Assembly: GCA_016748015.1 (NCBI GenBank)
Contig: JAAOMT010000200.1
Span: forward strand, 742,984 to 806,983
Direction: 5' to 3'
DNA from: Geosiphon pyriformis
Taxonomy: Eukaryota; Glomeromycota; Glomeromycetes; Archaeosporales; Geosiphonaceae
DNA length: 64,000 bases
Shown: positions 11,501-23,499 of the stretch, in pieces
How the letters are laid out: every line of letters begins with the position of its first letter
How positions within the stretch are numbered: the first letter of the stretch is position 1
Position numbers and translations under genes: made by a program
Notes under the pieces: generated by a model
Told to the model about the DNA's origin: nothing
The model's input: the letters and a program-made list of their open reading frames with translations, nothing else
Databases searched by the model: none

Positions 11501-14215
11501 ATTCAGTAGACTGGCATCATTTGCAAATGGACTTGCATTGCATCAAAATATGTGAACGTTTCATCCAATTTTTCAGCAACATTCATGAGAACTGGGTCAA
11601 CAAGGTGATGACTGACTTTGGGCTTTCAGATGGTTATAGAATACATGATGAGTTGGATTAAGTGGAGGTCTTTTCTTTACTGCTTTGGAAGATATTTTAT
11701 GATCTATTTTTGTGTGAAGTGAAAAGGCATAAACACTTATGTGGGTATAGAATTGATTCTAAGTTTGTAGCAAAGTCTGGCAGAATTGAGGCAAGTGAAG
11801 GAAAAACTTCCTTTTTGGCTGCAGATGCTTTTGTTGATGATATGATTTGGGTCAAAAGTAGTTAGGCATCTATGCAGTATATTTTAAACATTGCAAATGA
11901 ATTTTTTGTGATCAATAACATCTCAATTAATAATAATAAAACAGTAGTAATTTCTATCAATCAGAGAGTTAAGAATGCTTTGCTATTAATCAATGGATTG
12001 CCGATTTTAATTGCTAAAAAGAGTGAGTTACACCAATATTTGGGTATTTTTCTGTTAACTGAGAGTTTTTCTAAGCCCAGTTTGGCTCAAGCCCATAAGG
12101 ATATTAGGTTTTTTTCTAATATAGTGTTAAGAAAAACTATTATGAACAAACAATTCTGTTATTTGGTTTTGGCAGTTTTGCAACCCATTGTTAGCTATCA
12201 TATACAGTTCAGTTTTGTTACTTTAGATGTGTATCATAAGTGGGATATCATGATTAGAAAAGGTTTTAGAGCCAAAGCTGGTTTACTGTGTGACTTTCCC
12301 AGTAAGATTTTGCACCACCCTTCTTTATATGGTTTGAAGCCCTTTGAGCAAGTTCAGTTTGAAGGAAAGCTGGCATTACTGATTTCATTTTCTAATGGCC
12401 ATAGCATTCTTGAACATTTATTTAATCATAAATTTTTGAATTTGCAAGTTCTGGGATGGTCTCCTTTAAATCCTTTGCAATTTCTTATTAAGTTGCATGT
12501 TAGTTTTGTAAACAATTTTTTGGCAGAGGTAGTGAAGATTTTTTTGGAGAATGAATTATCTTTAACAAACAATTTACCTTGTGCCTTTCATGGGTCTGGT
12601 GATTTTCCAATGTCTGGTATTCTAGATTAGTCTTTGTATTATAAATCCGTTTTTCATTGAAGCATTTTGGTATTGCTTTTGGTGACAGAATTCTTGACAA
12701 GAAAGGAAAGGTAATAAACTGGAAAACATTTCGGCATTGGAAGTAATTGGACCTAAAAGACCTTGTGCCTTACAGGTTTTTTTTGACATCTGATTTTATG
12801 AACAATTCTGTTTTTTTGGGGGTTAAAGCTGCTACTACTACTAAGGAGGATGTGTTAAGTGTTTTGGATTCTAATAAGTTCTCTGAAGTTCATAATAGTC
12901 TACTGGAGGTGTGGTCTGATTGTATTGAAATTTATACAGATAGATCCTTAAGATATGTTGGTTCTGTTGAGGTGGCAGGTGGAGCAGCTGCATACTTTCT
13001 GGCTGCAAACACAGGCATTAGAGTTAAGATTACTGGACTTTTGTCCTCTACTTTAACTAAACTGCAAACTATGGTGTTGGCTTTGAAGTGTGTTCCATTT
13101 TCATGCTCAATAGTTTTGTATTTAAATAGCCAATCTGTAATTGATGCCTGTATTTCCGAGGCTTTTTTGATTACACCTGACTTCCATAATCAATGTTGGA
13201 TCAAAAGATTGCAGATAGTTAATCTTCTTAAAGACAAGAATATTTCAATTAAGTGGGTAAAAGTTAAAAGACATTCAAATGTATTGGGCAATGTAAGGAC
13301 TAATGCACTGGCTAATGAGACTATTTTCTTGTCTCTTTTTTTGTCAGTTAAAATCTGGAAGAGGTTTCTGGTCACTGAAAAGACTGCCATATCTAGCAAT
13401 ATTTGTCATTTTGCTCAGAACTTATACCAGTCAATATGCTGTGCTTATTGGAAGACTGGTCTAGGTTTTGATATAGTTCCAAATATTATGATTAAGAAAA
13501 TAGATTGGAATGCTACTATGACAATTTGGCATCCTGATTTACACATGTTTTTTGAATTCACCAGTAGAAAGTCAGCCAATTTATGCACGTATTTGATGAA
13601 GATTGTATATAGACAGCTGCTGGTTACAGTTAGAAAAAGGTTGTATAATAGAAGTTATCTTGGTGTTTTGTGTTTGCTGTGTGACGAGATGGAGTTCTCT
13701 AATCATGTTTTTGCTTGTTCTGGTGACTTTGGTCTTCGTGGAGACATTTTGGTTAAAGCTACTGAAAAATAGATGTCAATGTCTGGTCTTTCGAGTTTGT
13801 CTCTATCTGCTGTTTTGCTTTTGCTCTCATTATGTTCTTCGGATGTAAGTCTTTATACAGCAGTATGTAAGGGTTTTGTAATAAAAGATTGGTATGCTAA
13901 AACTGTTTCAGTTTTTGAAAAAAAAAGAAAGCTATTCAAATTCTTGTGAAATATATCAGATTTGTGATGGAGTTGTAGCACACTTGAATATGGACTATTA
14001 AGACCAAGCATAGAGCAAAAATGGAAAAGACTGGCTTGATTGGGGATAATGGTGTGGTTTCTGACTTGTCTAGCAGTATAGTTTTTATGTTGTCAGCTGG
14101 TGTTGTCCATATGTTTGGTGTTATAGAATCTTTTGCTATTAGGTTTGATAGACACAAATTGTGTCATTTTTTCTTTGGTTTGGATGGTGATGCTTTTGTT
14201 ACCATAGGTGTGTAG
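8514..14215 (+). pseudogene. LINE ORF2 (endonuclease, RT, RNase H), broken
   Basis: Endonuclease pieces are VIETKLKSD, a GDFNE-like SGNFNENG (about 8994) and IDFILVSKNLV (9137). RT pieces are ALVKTTHKILSKIL, LVLQDMHKAYDSVDW (about 11475) and the catalytic AFVDDM (11827-11844). The RNase H-like region (about 12930-13340) reads IEIYTDRSL, YLNSQSVID and KVKRHSNVLGNVRTNALA. A terminal C-x2-C-x7-H-x3-C lies at about 13669-13716. Frame changes occur near 11245, 11367, 12640 and again between 13.8 and 14.0 kb, with extra stops at 8922 and 9104. The solo LTR at 9684-10654 interrupts it. Confidence 0.88.
9684..10654 (-). repeat. Solo LTR (971 bp) inserted in LINE ORF2
   Basis: It begins TGTTACTGGAGG and ends CTGGTAACA, matches 4950-5920 throughout and has the same length and plus-strand direction. 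It is flanked by CAGT on both sides (9680-9683 and 10655-10658). With LTR plus one CAGT removed, ORF2 reads straight through. It is therefore a clean insertion that later lost its internal region by LTR-LTR recombination. It lies antisense to the LINE. Confidence 0.92.
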
Positions 14216-14366
14216 TGTTGCCTTGTCTGGCCCAAATGGCTGGCCACATGTAGTCTGTGTATAAGCTATGTTTAGTTGGTTCCACTTAGTTTGGTTCTAT
14301 GTACTAGATAGTGGTTGGACTTCATTCATAAAACTTGTAATAAAAAAAAATCAAATTTTTAAACTT

Positions 14367-15920
14367 TATATGGTGCAAACCATTTATAATCATCAAAAAT
14401 GTAAATCAGTCCGAAATTTTAAATGACAATCTTCACGTGTTTTTATTTATATAATTAAATTTTATTGGTTAATATATATGTGTTTTTAATATATTATTTA
14501 TAAGTAAAAAGTTTATTAGACTTTTACAAAAAAATCTGGGTTTTATTTACTTGAACTAATATGTTTTATACATTTTTTGCATCAAAATGAACTCATTAGA
14601 AAATGTACAACACTGACAAAAAAGAGCTATTCAAGATTATGAGCTTTAAGACAACTTCAGTTTTCTCAATCAAGGTAAAGCCAAAGATCTTTCAATTCCA
14701 ATCTGATTCCCCTAAATTAACACCAACTGATGTAAGTTTCTTGATTATTGTGATAAGCTATTATATATCACATTCTAATAAGTTGTTGAAATATTCAACA
14801 ATCAAAATTTTTTTTACAACCTAGGAAACCAATTTTAAAACTAGATCATGATTTGGTCAAATACACAATAGGTATTTTAGTCATTATATTTCTCTTTGAT
14901 ATAATTCATCATTCAAATATTAAATTTAACCAGAAATTTTTATTACAGGGGATTTTGTATATCTCTTAGATCCAAGCAATTCTTTAAAATGCAACATTAT
15001 AGTCATTGAAAGATTATTTGTGAATTTAAAGTAAGTATTCACATTATAATAATACAAGGTTACAAATAGAGTGCAAATAACATTCCCAAATTCTCTGACA
15101 ATCGCTTATAGTACTTTTACGATTTCTTTGATGCCTGGTGTAAACAATATTGATATCTGGATTTCTGTTCCAATAATGATAACCAAATATGGTAGTGGTG
15201 TGAATGGAATATTCATGGTTAATGGTGCCATGTCACCAGCAGAAGACACGCAGGCTGAGAGATATTATATCTTTATAAAAAAGTGACCATCTAAAGATTA
15301 GATTAATATTAATTAAAAGCCTTTCTGAAAATAATAATACTTCAATGATTTATCACGTGGTGATGTGACTTTAGTGATTGCTGATTGGCTAAAATCTGAT
15401 TGATCAACATCCAAAAATTAAAGATTAATAATAAAAGTGGCTAATTTTAAACTTTAATAACTTTATAAATTATAATATAATTCAAAAAATTAAACTGTAA
15501 ATGTAAAAAAAAAGAACTTAATCTATCATATTTACAGTTTAGTTTTTTAATATTATTAAAATTAGAAGACTAGATACAATTTAAAATTATATAAATTGTT
15601 TGATAACTATAAATGATTTGTACCATAATACTTTGATGATTTATCACATAGTAACGTAACTTTAATGATTGCTGATTGGCTAAAATCTGATTGATTGGCA
15701 TCTGAAAATTAAAGATTAATAATAAAAGTGGCTAATTTTAAACTTTAATAACTTTATAAAATATATTATAATTCAAAAAATTAAACTGTAAATGTAAAAG
15801 AGAAGAACTTAATCTATCATATTTACAGTTTAGTTTTTTAATATTATTAAAATTAGAAGACTAGATACAATTTAAAATTATATAAATTGTTTGATAACTA
15901 TAAATGATCTGCACCATATA
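14367..15920. mobile_element. TIR-bounded DNA-transposon-like element
   Basis: The left end (14367-14397) and the reverse complement of the right end (15890-15920) share a 31 bp terminal inverted repeat starting TATATGGTGCA. I count 27 of 31 matches, with all differences transitions. A TA target duplication is possible. The interior holds a 71-codon open stretch at 15071-15286 (MQITFPNSLTIAYS...) and a shorter one at 14603. Neither is recognisable and they do not join into one frame at the visible splice sites. No transposase is seen, so it would be non-autonomous. Confidence 0.6.
15334..15914. repeat. Tandem duplication (2 x about 291 bp) at the element's right end
   Basis: Bases 15334-15624 and 15625-15914 are near-identical. 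The differences are mostly transitions (for example CACGTGGTGATGTGAC against CACATAGTAACGTAAC). Each unit ends with a copy of the terminal repeat. Each contains a hairpin: TAAACTGTAAAT pairs perfectly with ATTTACAGTTTA (15491-15502 with 15530-15541 in unit 1) and extends to about 19 bp with one mismatch. Confidence 0.85.
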
Positions 15921-18540
15921 TAGAGCAAAAGAAATATTTAAAAAAATAATAACTAAAATAATTAAAAAGTTAATAAACTTAACAATAAATTTAATTAAAA
16001 CAACCAAACTTAAGATTTGAAATTCCAAAGAGTTCAATCTAATTTAATAACAAAATTAGCAGCAAATATTACTAAAAAAACAGCAAAAAAAAAACAAAAA
16101 GATAAAAATTTTAATATAAGACTTTTACTAATAAAAAAAATACAAAAGATCTGAAGCTAATAACAAATTTAATAGACAACTTAAAAGATAAAAATAATAA
16201 GATTTTGTAAATTTTAGACAAGTAGTTCAAGTTTTAATATTTATAACAGTAATAATAATTAAAAGTTTTTCATTAAATATAATATTTATACAAAGTACCA
16301 GTTTTAATAACAGTCAAATTTAAAGATTTATAAGAATTAAATATTATAACAACAAAATATTAATCATAATAAGAATTAAAAAAATAAAAATAAAACAAGT
16401 AATATTATTAATTTGAAAATTTATATTACTAATTTTAAAAGCAATATAACTAAAAAAAAATTGATTAATTTAGTTTTAAATATGTTTCTTAAGATAATAA
16501 CTTTTTTTTAATTAAGAAAAAAAAACCAAATATTATCTTTTTTTATTAGTATAAACTAGTAATTAAAAATAACAACAGCAGAAAAAAAGTTTTTAAAAAT
16601 AACAACAGTATATTATTATAAACCAGCAGATTTTAATTTAACAAAAATAACAATACTAAAAACACTTAAAAGCATTATTAATATCATTAAAAAATATGTC
16701 AAAAAAAATATTATAAAATATGTCAAAAAAAAAGAGCCAAAAGCTATTACAAAAAATTTTGCAATCTTAAATATGATTAAACAAAAAAAATTATTGATAA
16801 TAACATTAATAACAGTAATTAAAAAGACTTTAAAAGCAAAATTTATATAAAATAACTTAATATTGTTTTTGAAAACCAACTTAAGCTCAATAAAATAAAA
16901 CAATAAATAAAACAAAAAATTAACTAAAACCAATTTGATTTTAAAAGTAGTATTAGAGATTATAGTAAAAATTATCTATTTAAAAAATTTTTAATAATTA
17001 AAATTTATTTTTTAAACATTATTAAAAGTAATATTAAAAACCAAAAAAAAGTAATTAATTTAATTTCTATTTAATCAGTCTAATTTCTAAGATTAAGTAA
17101 TTTAATAAGTTGTTTTGTTACTAAAATTGACAATAATCTGTTAAAAAACACCATATTTGATAATACAGTCAATAGTTAATTTTTTAATTACTTGCAAAAA
17201 AATAATAGTAATATTAATAGTAAAAACAGTTTATTAACTGACCTATTGTTAAAAACTTTAAGGTTTTTAAAAAAGATAAAAACAATATTAGGATTAATTT
17301 GAGTGTGTTTTTTTAAAAAAACCTTAACTAAAAAAAAATTACTAGCTAAAAATAAAAAAAAATGCTTCAAAAGCTGTTAAAAACAGCTTTTTATTATTAA
17401 TATTTAAGAAAAATATTGCCAAAATATTTTGCTTAATTGCTTTAACAATAAAAAATTTTTTTTTGTTAAAACTTTATTGGTTACTATAAAAAAAATAATA
17501 TTTAAAACTTTTTATTATTTGTTCTGTTTGTAATTATAAAAATAAAAAACAAAAAAGTTTTTTTATTGTTAAATAATATTAAAATTAATAATTATATATA
17601 TCTAATTATTGTAAAAAATTTTGTACTTAAAAATTAGTCTTTAAAAATAACAAAAATATTTAAAAGCAAATTAGATATTATTAAAAATATTATTAATTTT
17701 ATATATAATATATTTATTTGTTATAAATTAAATATTTAGTTGTCAAATATTAAATTTAAAGTTTTTTATAAAAAACAAAATTTAATTATTAATAATAAAT
17801 TCGTATTATTAGATATTAATAATTTATTATTATGTAATTTTAATACAAATATTTACAAATTGAATTTTAATTATAATATCTTAATTAATTTTGCTTTTAA
17901 TGTTTTTCTATTATTAATGTCTTTTAAATTTTGTTGTAATAATTGTGTTTTTAATAATATAATTTTGTAATATTGTTTTAATTAATTTAAATAACTGATT
18001 ATAAAATAAATAAATAAATTATACTTATTTTATAATTATATATAATTGTATTATAATAAGTAATAATTAAATTGTATTTGTTAAAAAACAAAATTAAATT
18101 AATTTTTAAAAAATTGCAAAAATAAATAAATATAAAATTTTTTTATAAGTTTATAATTATTTGTAAAAAAAATTAGCATTAATATAAATATTATAATAAT
18201 AAGTATAAAAAAATTAATATTTAAAATTCTAAATTAAATAATTAATATATTACAAAATTTTAATTAATTTATAATATAATAAAAATAATTATAAAATAAA
18301 AAACTTTTATTATAAAGTTGTTTTAATATGACAAAATAAATTATAATTATTATAAATTATAATATATTAAAAATTATATATAAACAGTAAAAAGATTTTA
18401 CTTTGTTAAAACAAATAAAAAAAAATGCCTTTTTATTTTCATAATTGTATAATATTTATTCATTAATAAATTATATAATTAAAATAATTTTATATAATTT
18501 TAAGAAAATCTGTTTTTAAATATTAAAATCGAATAGAAAT
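15921..18540. other. Extremely AT-rich decayed DNA, no gene recognised
   Basis: G and C are rare over 2.6 kb. The open stretches at 16616-16933, 17188-17370 and 17740-17970 encode only low-complexity Phe/Leu/Ile/Asn/Lys strings. An imperfect direct repeat (AAAATATGTCAAAAAAAA) occurs near 16690 and 16717. This is probably old transposon sequence past recognition, but I could not tie it to a family. Confidence 0.5.
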
Positions 18541-18838
18541 TCACATGTGACTTCATAACAAATTTTATTAGCGAATTTAAACATCAGCTGCTGTTCACAT
18601 TTGCATGACCTTGATCTAAATCTGGTAGTCATCATCTGACAGTTGCATCATAATTAACATAGATAAATACACCATAAATACAACAGCTTAGTCAGCAAGA
18701 CGGCCGATTGAAGAAAAACACACGACTAATGATACTAAGGTCGTGTGAATATCTCTATCAACGACTAAAACGCTCGCCGTTTTTGTATTCATCTTTATTC
18801 GCCGCCAACGCTGCGCGAATATAAAATTTTCGGACGCG
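18541..18838 (+). promoter_or_regulatory. 5' flank of the BED/hAT gene
   Basis: Base composition changes abruptly from almost pure A/T to mixed sequence with several CpGs. A hairpin, CACACGAC (18719-18726) with GTCGTGTG (18740-18747), loop 13, lies 92 bp before the ATG. No TATA box is convincing. No hAT-type terminal inverted repeat could be matched with the 3' side. Confidence 0.35.
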
Positions 18839-21800
18839 ATGTCGAATTTCGTATACTTTAATAATCAACAAAAAAGCAACAGGCAAGGCACAGTAACTCG
18901 TTCTTCTTTTATTCGAAATACAAATAACGAAGGTGGTTTAGCTGAGGAAGTAAGCAATGATGATACAGAGCCACCTCAATCTGATGCAACAAAAGTAGTC
19001 GAGCCAAAAGCTACACCGGTGCCAGCATCCGTATCTGTATCTTCGATTGCTGTTCGTCCAGACGAACCCACACTAGTTAATGGTCCTTTGTCTGATCGAA
19101 CACTCCCTGGAGATATAACTTCTCCGACTGCAGCAAAACTTCTAGAAACTGATAGTCTAGTTTTGGAACCCACTAATAACAGCGACAATCTTCAAATAGG
19201 AATCCCCCAAGACCCTAAATACCTGGCCACGCCTACAAATGGCAATAAACAAAGATATGGTAATAAGAAAGGAGTTACGACAAGTTGGGTATGGTCTCAC
19301 TTGAAAAAAGATGAAGTACAAAAAGTTGTATTATGCGAAGTATCCGTGTTGAATAAAGAAGGTGAAAAAGTCCCGTGCGCACATCAATTTCAAATGTCTA
19401 CTAGCACTAGTAATTTAGCTACTCATTTGCGTAGTCAGCATCAGATTTATGACCCATCGAAATCATCTGCACAATCGCCCTCAACCTCGGTTGTTGGCAC
19501 TATTGGAAGTTCTCTGGCGGCGCCAAAACCAATAAGATCGCCCGCAGCAAAAATGACCCCAGCCCCAGTGACCGTGACTCCCCAGCCACAACCACAAGTT
19601 CAGCATTCTCCTCAATTACCGGTTAGCATAAAATTTGAAAGTTCACAACCATTGATACAACCGCCTCCCCCACCACCGCGCCCTCTATTTGTACAAACAG
19701 TGCCCGAGCGAATAAAGATGCATAATAAGGACAAGCATAATCGATTAGTAGCAAAATTGGTAGCTTGGCTAGTTGAAGATTTGCAGCCTTTTAGTTTAAT
19801 CGATAATCTAAAATTTAGAGATTTTTGTCAAGAAATGGATCCTCGTTTCAACTTTCCCTCTGTGAATTCACTTAATACTTTTACTGAATTGGAGCTGGGC
19901 GATTTTATACAATCCACACCCACTCCAGTATCCATTCCCGAGAAAAGATCTGCCCCCAGCACTACATCGATTAATTCATCTGGTGAATCTGTATCACCAG
20001 CCAAACGTCTTAAATCGACGAGCAGTTGGGTTTGGAATCATTTGAAAAAGGATGAAACTACCCGAATTGTAACGTGTGAAGTCCTTGTTTTGAATGAGAA
20101 AAATGAAGAGGTTAAATGTGGACATCTTTTTCAATATTCTACAAGTACCAGCAACCTGGCTTCTCATTTGCGTGGTACACATCGGATTCTTGATGCTAAC
20201 ACGCCTTATACCCCATCACGTGCAACTACTTTACGTTCAAATTCAACTAATTCTTCAACCGGCTTTCGCACACGTTCTACTCCCACGCGAAATAATAGCA
20301 AAATGACTACTGAATGGGCACCATCACCAGGTGTGAGTTATTTGCCGCCCTTATCATCCCCTACCCCCAGACAACATCCAAAAGAAAAACAAGATCGATT
20401 AATTTTCAAAATGGTTGCTTGGATGGTTGACGATTTACAATCATTCGAATTACTGAACAGTTTCAAATTCCGAGAGTTTTGTCAAGAAATGGATGCAAAA
20501 TTTGTAATTCCCTCGGTTGAATCAATTCAACAATTAATAGTTGATTCAGCGAATGGGATTCAAGACAAACTTGTCCATCTTATTCAAAATACAATGACAT
20601 CTTTTAGTTTTACCACTGAGTTATGGGCCCAAAAACAAAACTCATTCATCGCTGTATTTGTACATTGGATATCTGACAAGTTTATACAGCTAAGAGCATT
20701 ACTAGGTGTTGGAATCATGCCTGTTTCTCCGACCGAGGATCAAATCTCAGAAGCCTTGAAGGCTCTTTTCGATAGATGGCAAATTTCCAATAAGTTATTA
20801 GCCACTGTAACAGACAATGCCCAAAGGCCAAAAACCAATCAGCATATTCAAGTTGAAAAAGTGCTTTGTAGTGCACATATTATTCAGCTCTCAATAGAAG
20901 CTGGGCTCAAAAAATGCACAAGTCTTTTGATGAAAACTACTGCTTTAAATGATTTTTTAGTGGATCGTGCGGACAGACATCGTGAAAGATTTTACGGAAT
21001 TCAAGCTATGATTCAGCCGGATGCGCAATTGTATAACGCCGTTAAACAAGAATCCCGAAATTGGAATTCAATTTTCTTAGTTCTTGAACGTCTGCTGATG
21101 CTTCGATCCGCAGCTGAAGTCTTGCAAACTGTTCTTGTGCGCGATAATGATACACTTGTCAAAGCCGATGGTAATGACTTGGCAAAGTTGTTACTCTCTG
21201 ATGAAGAATGGGAGGCTGTTCAAGAATTAATTTATCTATTAAAACCATTCATCCAAGTTACACAGTTTATGGATCTCAACGAAGGATATTCTTCCCTTGC
21301 GATAATGTATCCAACCATATTAAAATTGGTCAAGCACCTGAAGCCTGAACAACAACTATTCAAACAGACGGCAATTCTTGAGGTACAAAAAGAAATTTTA
21401 TCATCAATCATGCATCTCTGGCAAGATCCTCAAACCGTTGGGTTACTGGCTACTCTTTTGGATCCAAGATTCAAATCATTGAACTCAATATCAGAGAAAA
21501 AACGTGAAAAAGCCCACCAGGTTTTGAGAGAAAAGGTGGAGGCGCGTGGTGAAATTGATTCCCCAATTATGATAATCAACAAGCTCCCTATTGATTATTA
21601 TAACCCACTGGCTGCATTTTTTGAGGATGAATTTACTCAGTCCAAAAACCAGTCAGAGGTCGATTTATACCTTCGACTACCTGAACTTCCCAAAACTGAG
21701 ATCAAAGACGCTCTAGAATGGTGGCGAGAAAATGCCTCAAAATTTCCAAAGCTTGCTCTACAAGCACGCACATATTTGGCAACTCCAGGGACGTGTGTTC

Positions 21801-21946
21801 ATTCTGGGCGAGTATTCTCTCTAGATACCGAACACACTGTACTTATCCAAGGAAAAAGGCAACAACTTGATCCAAATTTTGTGCATTATATTATGATGCT
21901 AAAAGAAAACTCCATTTTATTTGAAAACTTAACATATCATTCGTGA
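18839..21946 (+). CDS. BED-finger hAT-type transposase-like protein, duplicated N-terminal modules
   Basis: An intact single-exon frame of 1035 codons with ATG at 18839. hAT transposases cut and paste DNA in the nucleus, and many fungal relatives are host-retained nuclear proteins. Two BED-like fingers are visible. Finger 1 (about 147-205) begins SWVWSHLKKDE and uses C166, C180, H196 and H201. Finger 2 (about 394-452) begins SWVWNHLKKDE with the same spacing. Each is followed by a related block: KDKHNRLVAKLVAWLVEDLQ (297) and KEKQDRLIFKMVAWMVDDLQ (515). A catalytic-core-like region is followed by a hAT C-terminal dimerisation segment (about 930-1030) containing EWWRENASKFPKLALQAR and GRVFSL. 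The linker is Pro/Gln/Ser-rich (200-290). The gene is free of stops although its surroundings are decayed. I found no matching TIRs, so mobile element versus host gene is undecided. Confidence 0.85.
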   Translation: MSNFVYFNNQQKSNRQGTVTRSSFIRNTNNEGGLAEEVSNDDTEPPQSDATKVVEPKATPVPASVSVSSIAVRPDEPTLVNGPLSDRTLPGDITSPTAAKLLETDSLVLEPTNNSDNLQIGIPQDPKYLATPTNGNKQRYGNKKGVTTSWVWSHLKKDEVQKVVLCEVSVLNKEGEKVPCAHQFQMSTSTSNLATHLRSQHQIYDPSKSSAQSPSTSVVGTIGSSLAAPKPIRSPAAKMTPAPVTVTPQPQPQVQHSPQLPVSIKFESSQPLIQPPPPPPRPLFVQTVPERIKMHNKDKHNRLVAKLVAWLVEDLQPFSLIDNLKFRDFCQEMDPRFNFPSVNSLNTFTELELGDFIQSTPTPVSIPEKRSAPSTTSINSSGESVSPAKRLKSTSSWVWNHLKKDETTRIVTCEVLVLNEKNEEVKCGHLFQYSTSTSNLASHLRGTHRILDANTPYTPSRATTLRSNSTNSSTGFRTRSTPTRNNSKMTTEWAPSPGVSYLPPLSSPTPRQHPKEKQDRLIFKMVAWMVDDLQSFELLNSFKFREFCQEMDAKFVIPSVESIQQLIVDSANGIQDKLVHLIQNTMTSFSFTTELWAQKQNSFIAVFVHWISDKFIQLRALLGVGIMPVSPTEDQISEALKALFDRWQISNKLLATVTDNAQRPKTNQHIQVEKVLCSAHIIQLSIEAGLKKCTSLLMKTTALNDFLVDRADRHRERFYGIQAMIQPDAQLYNAVKQESRNWNSIFLVLERLLMLRSAAEVLQTVLVRDNDTLVKADGNDLAKLLLSDEEWEAVQELIYLLKPFIQVTQFMDLNEGYSSLAIMYPTILKLVKHLKPEQQLFKQTAILEVQKEILSSIMHLWQDPQTVGLLATLLDPRFKSLNSISEKKREKAHQVLREKVEARGEIDSPIMIINKLPIDYYNPLAAFFEDEFTQSKNQSEVDLYLRLPELPKTEIKDALEWWRENASKFPKLALQARTYLATPGTCVHSGRVFSLDTEHTVLIQGKRQQLDPNFVHYIMMLKENSILFENLTYHS

Positions 21947-22640
21947 GTATTTTTTCCCTATCAATTGGCCCTTTCATGACACGTATTATATTAAGAAAAG
22001 TCGAAACGAAAATTGGTATAGAAATTGGTTTTGAGTCCTAGTCCGCTCTCAACACCAAGTAAAAAAAAGAGATATGGGCCTTAGATTTTGGCTAATCGCG
22101 ATATCTCGGTGCCGAAATATTAACGCTGATAAGCTCGCCGGATTTTTAGTTAGCCGATCCCTGTTGCCAACCTTTCCACAAAAGCTAAATTTCGACATTT
22201 GGCGGCATTTTGAGTCATTTTACATTGATGGCATTCCTTAAAATCCAATAGGAAATTTTATCCTACATCTCCCGTTATTTTTGCTCAATTACTTAATGAA
22301 AAATACAAGGGACAAATGTAGCAGCCATCCAAATGTTTTTTAAAGCAGTCGACAATAAAAGTCAAGGATGTAGTTGCCCGCGATGATGAAACCAATCCCA
22401 AATCAATGACCAGCATTTCCTTCATTTAATTCAAGACCTTGCGATAAACAATAGCTGCGGATTCTATCTTTGAGGTAAGTCAACCTTTTTGCAATCCACC
22501 AGAACACCATAAAATTGTATAATAGCATAGAAACATTTTAAGGTAGCCTTGGATACCCTTGAGAATTAGAAAAATCTAATAAGGGGTAGTAGGTTTTTAA
22601 TATGACAAAACCATCAAAGGCTAAATTGATTGAACTGTAA
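21947..22640. other. 3' flank of the BED/hAT gene
   Basis: Mixed-composition sequence with no ORF. A CG-containing stretch at 22091-22150 (ATCGCGATATCTCGG, then GCTCGCCGG) stands out. It may be part of a repeat family or of the transposon's subterminal region. From about 22640 the sequence reverts to AT-rich decayed DNA. Confidence 0.4.
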
Positions 22641-23468
22641 ATTTAAAAATTTGAATATTATAATGACAGTAAAATCAGCTATAATTTTGATTTCAGATAA
22701 TTTTTGATGCAAAAGTGTAAAACGTGCTATAATTAAGAATGCAAATTTGCTATATTTAATTCATATTAAAAAACATTAAACTTATCTTAATATTAAAAAT
22801 TTAAAAAAAAAACTCAGAATTTTTAAAATCAAATTGTATTGCTTTATAGAATATTTACAATAATATCAAAAATTTTTTATAAATATTTAAATTCTTTATT
22901 AATAACAAATAATTTGAAATTCTTAATAAATTTTATAAATAATAAAGAAATAACATTAATTGTAATTTAATGTTTTATTTAATAAGTAATATTATATTAA
23001 TTATTTAAATAGATTAGAAAATCGTTATATTATAACCAAAATAAAAAAAAGTAAGAATTTAAAAAAAATTTAGTTAAATACAAAAAAATATAAATTATAA
23101 TTAACAAATTTATATATTGACAAATAAAATTATTTAATAAGCATAAAATAATAATAATAAATTAATTAAAATTAATAAATCTACAAATTTTCAAATTGTT
23201 AATAATAGTAAAATTATTGTTAATGTTATTTTTTAATAATAATAAGCACATATTTTAATTAATGTACATAATTATATATAAATAAATTAGTTTAAACAAT
23301 GTTTTTTTATTTGTTTTAAAATTAAGTTTGCTATTTTATATTAAGTTGGTTATAAAACAAAATATGTATTTAATTTTTAACATAATATATAATTTTTATT
23401 TAAATATATTTAATATATATGTAATAAATTATTTAAACTAATTAAAATTACATTATTTTATTTTTTAA

Positions 23469-23499
<31 letters not shown>

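Larger units (their letters stand above)
6552..14350 (+). mobile_element. Full-length LINE (non-LTR retrotransposon), copy 1
   Basis: A two-ORF LINE ending in an A-run at about 14341-14350. After removing the solo LTR and its 4 bp duplication it is about 6.82 kb, the same as the copy at 23716-30538. ORF1 carries a CCHC knuckle. ORF2 carries an apurinic-like endonuclease, RT, RNase H and a C-terminal CCHC. It is the least decayed of the three long copies but holds several stops and at least three frameshifts in ORF2, so it is not autonomous. The 3' UTR (14216-14340) ends GGACTTCATTCATAAAAC. Confidence 0.92.

Noticed and set aside
14603-15286. Possible three-exon gene inside the TIR element (donors near 14732 and 15029, acceptors near 14948 and 15070)
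   Set aside because: Joining at the clear GT-AG sites puts the second exon in a frame with an early TAG, so no continuous protein results.
15334-15914. CRISPR-like repeat array
   Set aside because: Only two long tandem units without spacers; this is a transposon-end duplication in a eukaryotic context.
16616-16933. 105-aa hydrophobic minus-strand ORF that looks multi-pass membrane
   Set aside because: It lies in almost pure A/T sequence, where Phe/Leu/Ile codons dominate by base composition.
18541-22640. Terminal inverted repeats and an 8 bp duplication for the BED/hAT gene
   Set aside because: By eye I found no matching pair of ends, so element boundaries are not reported.
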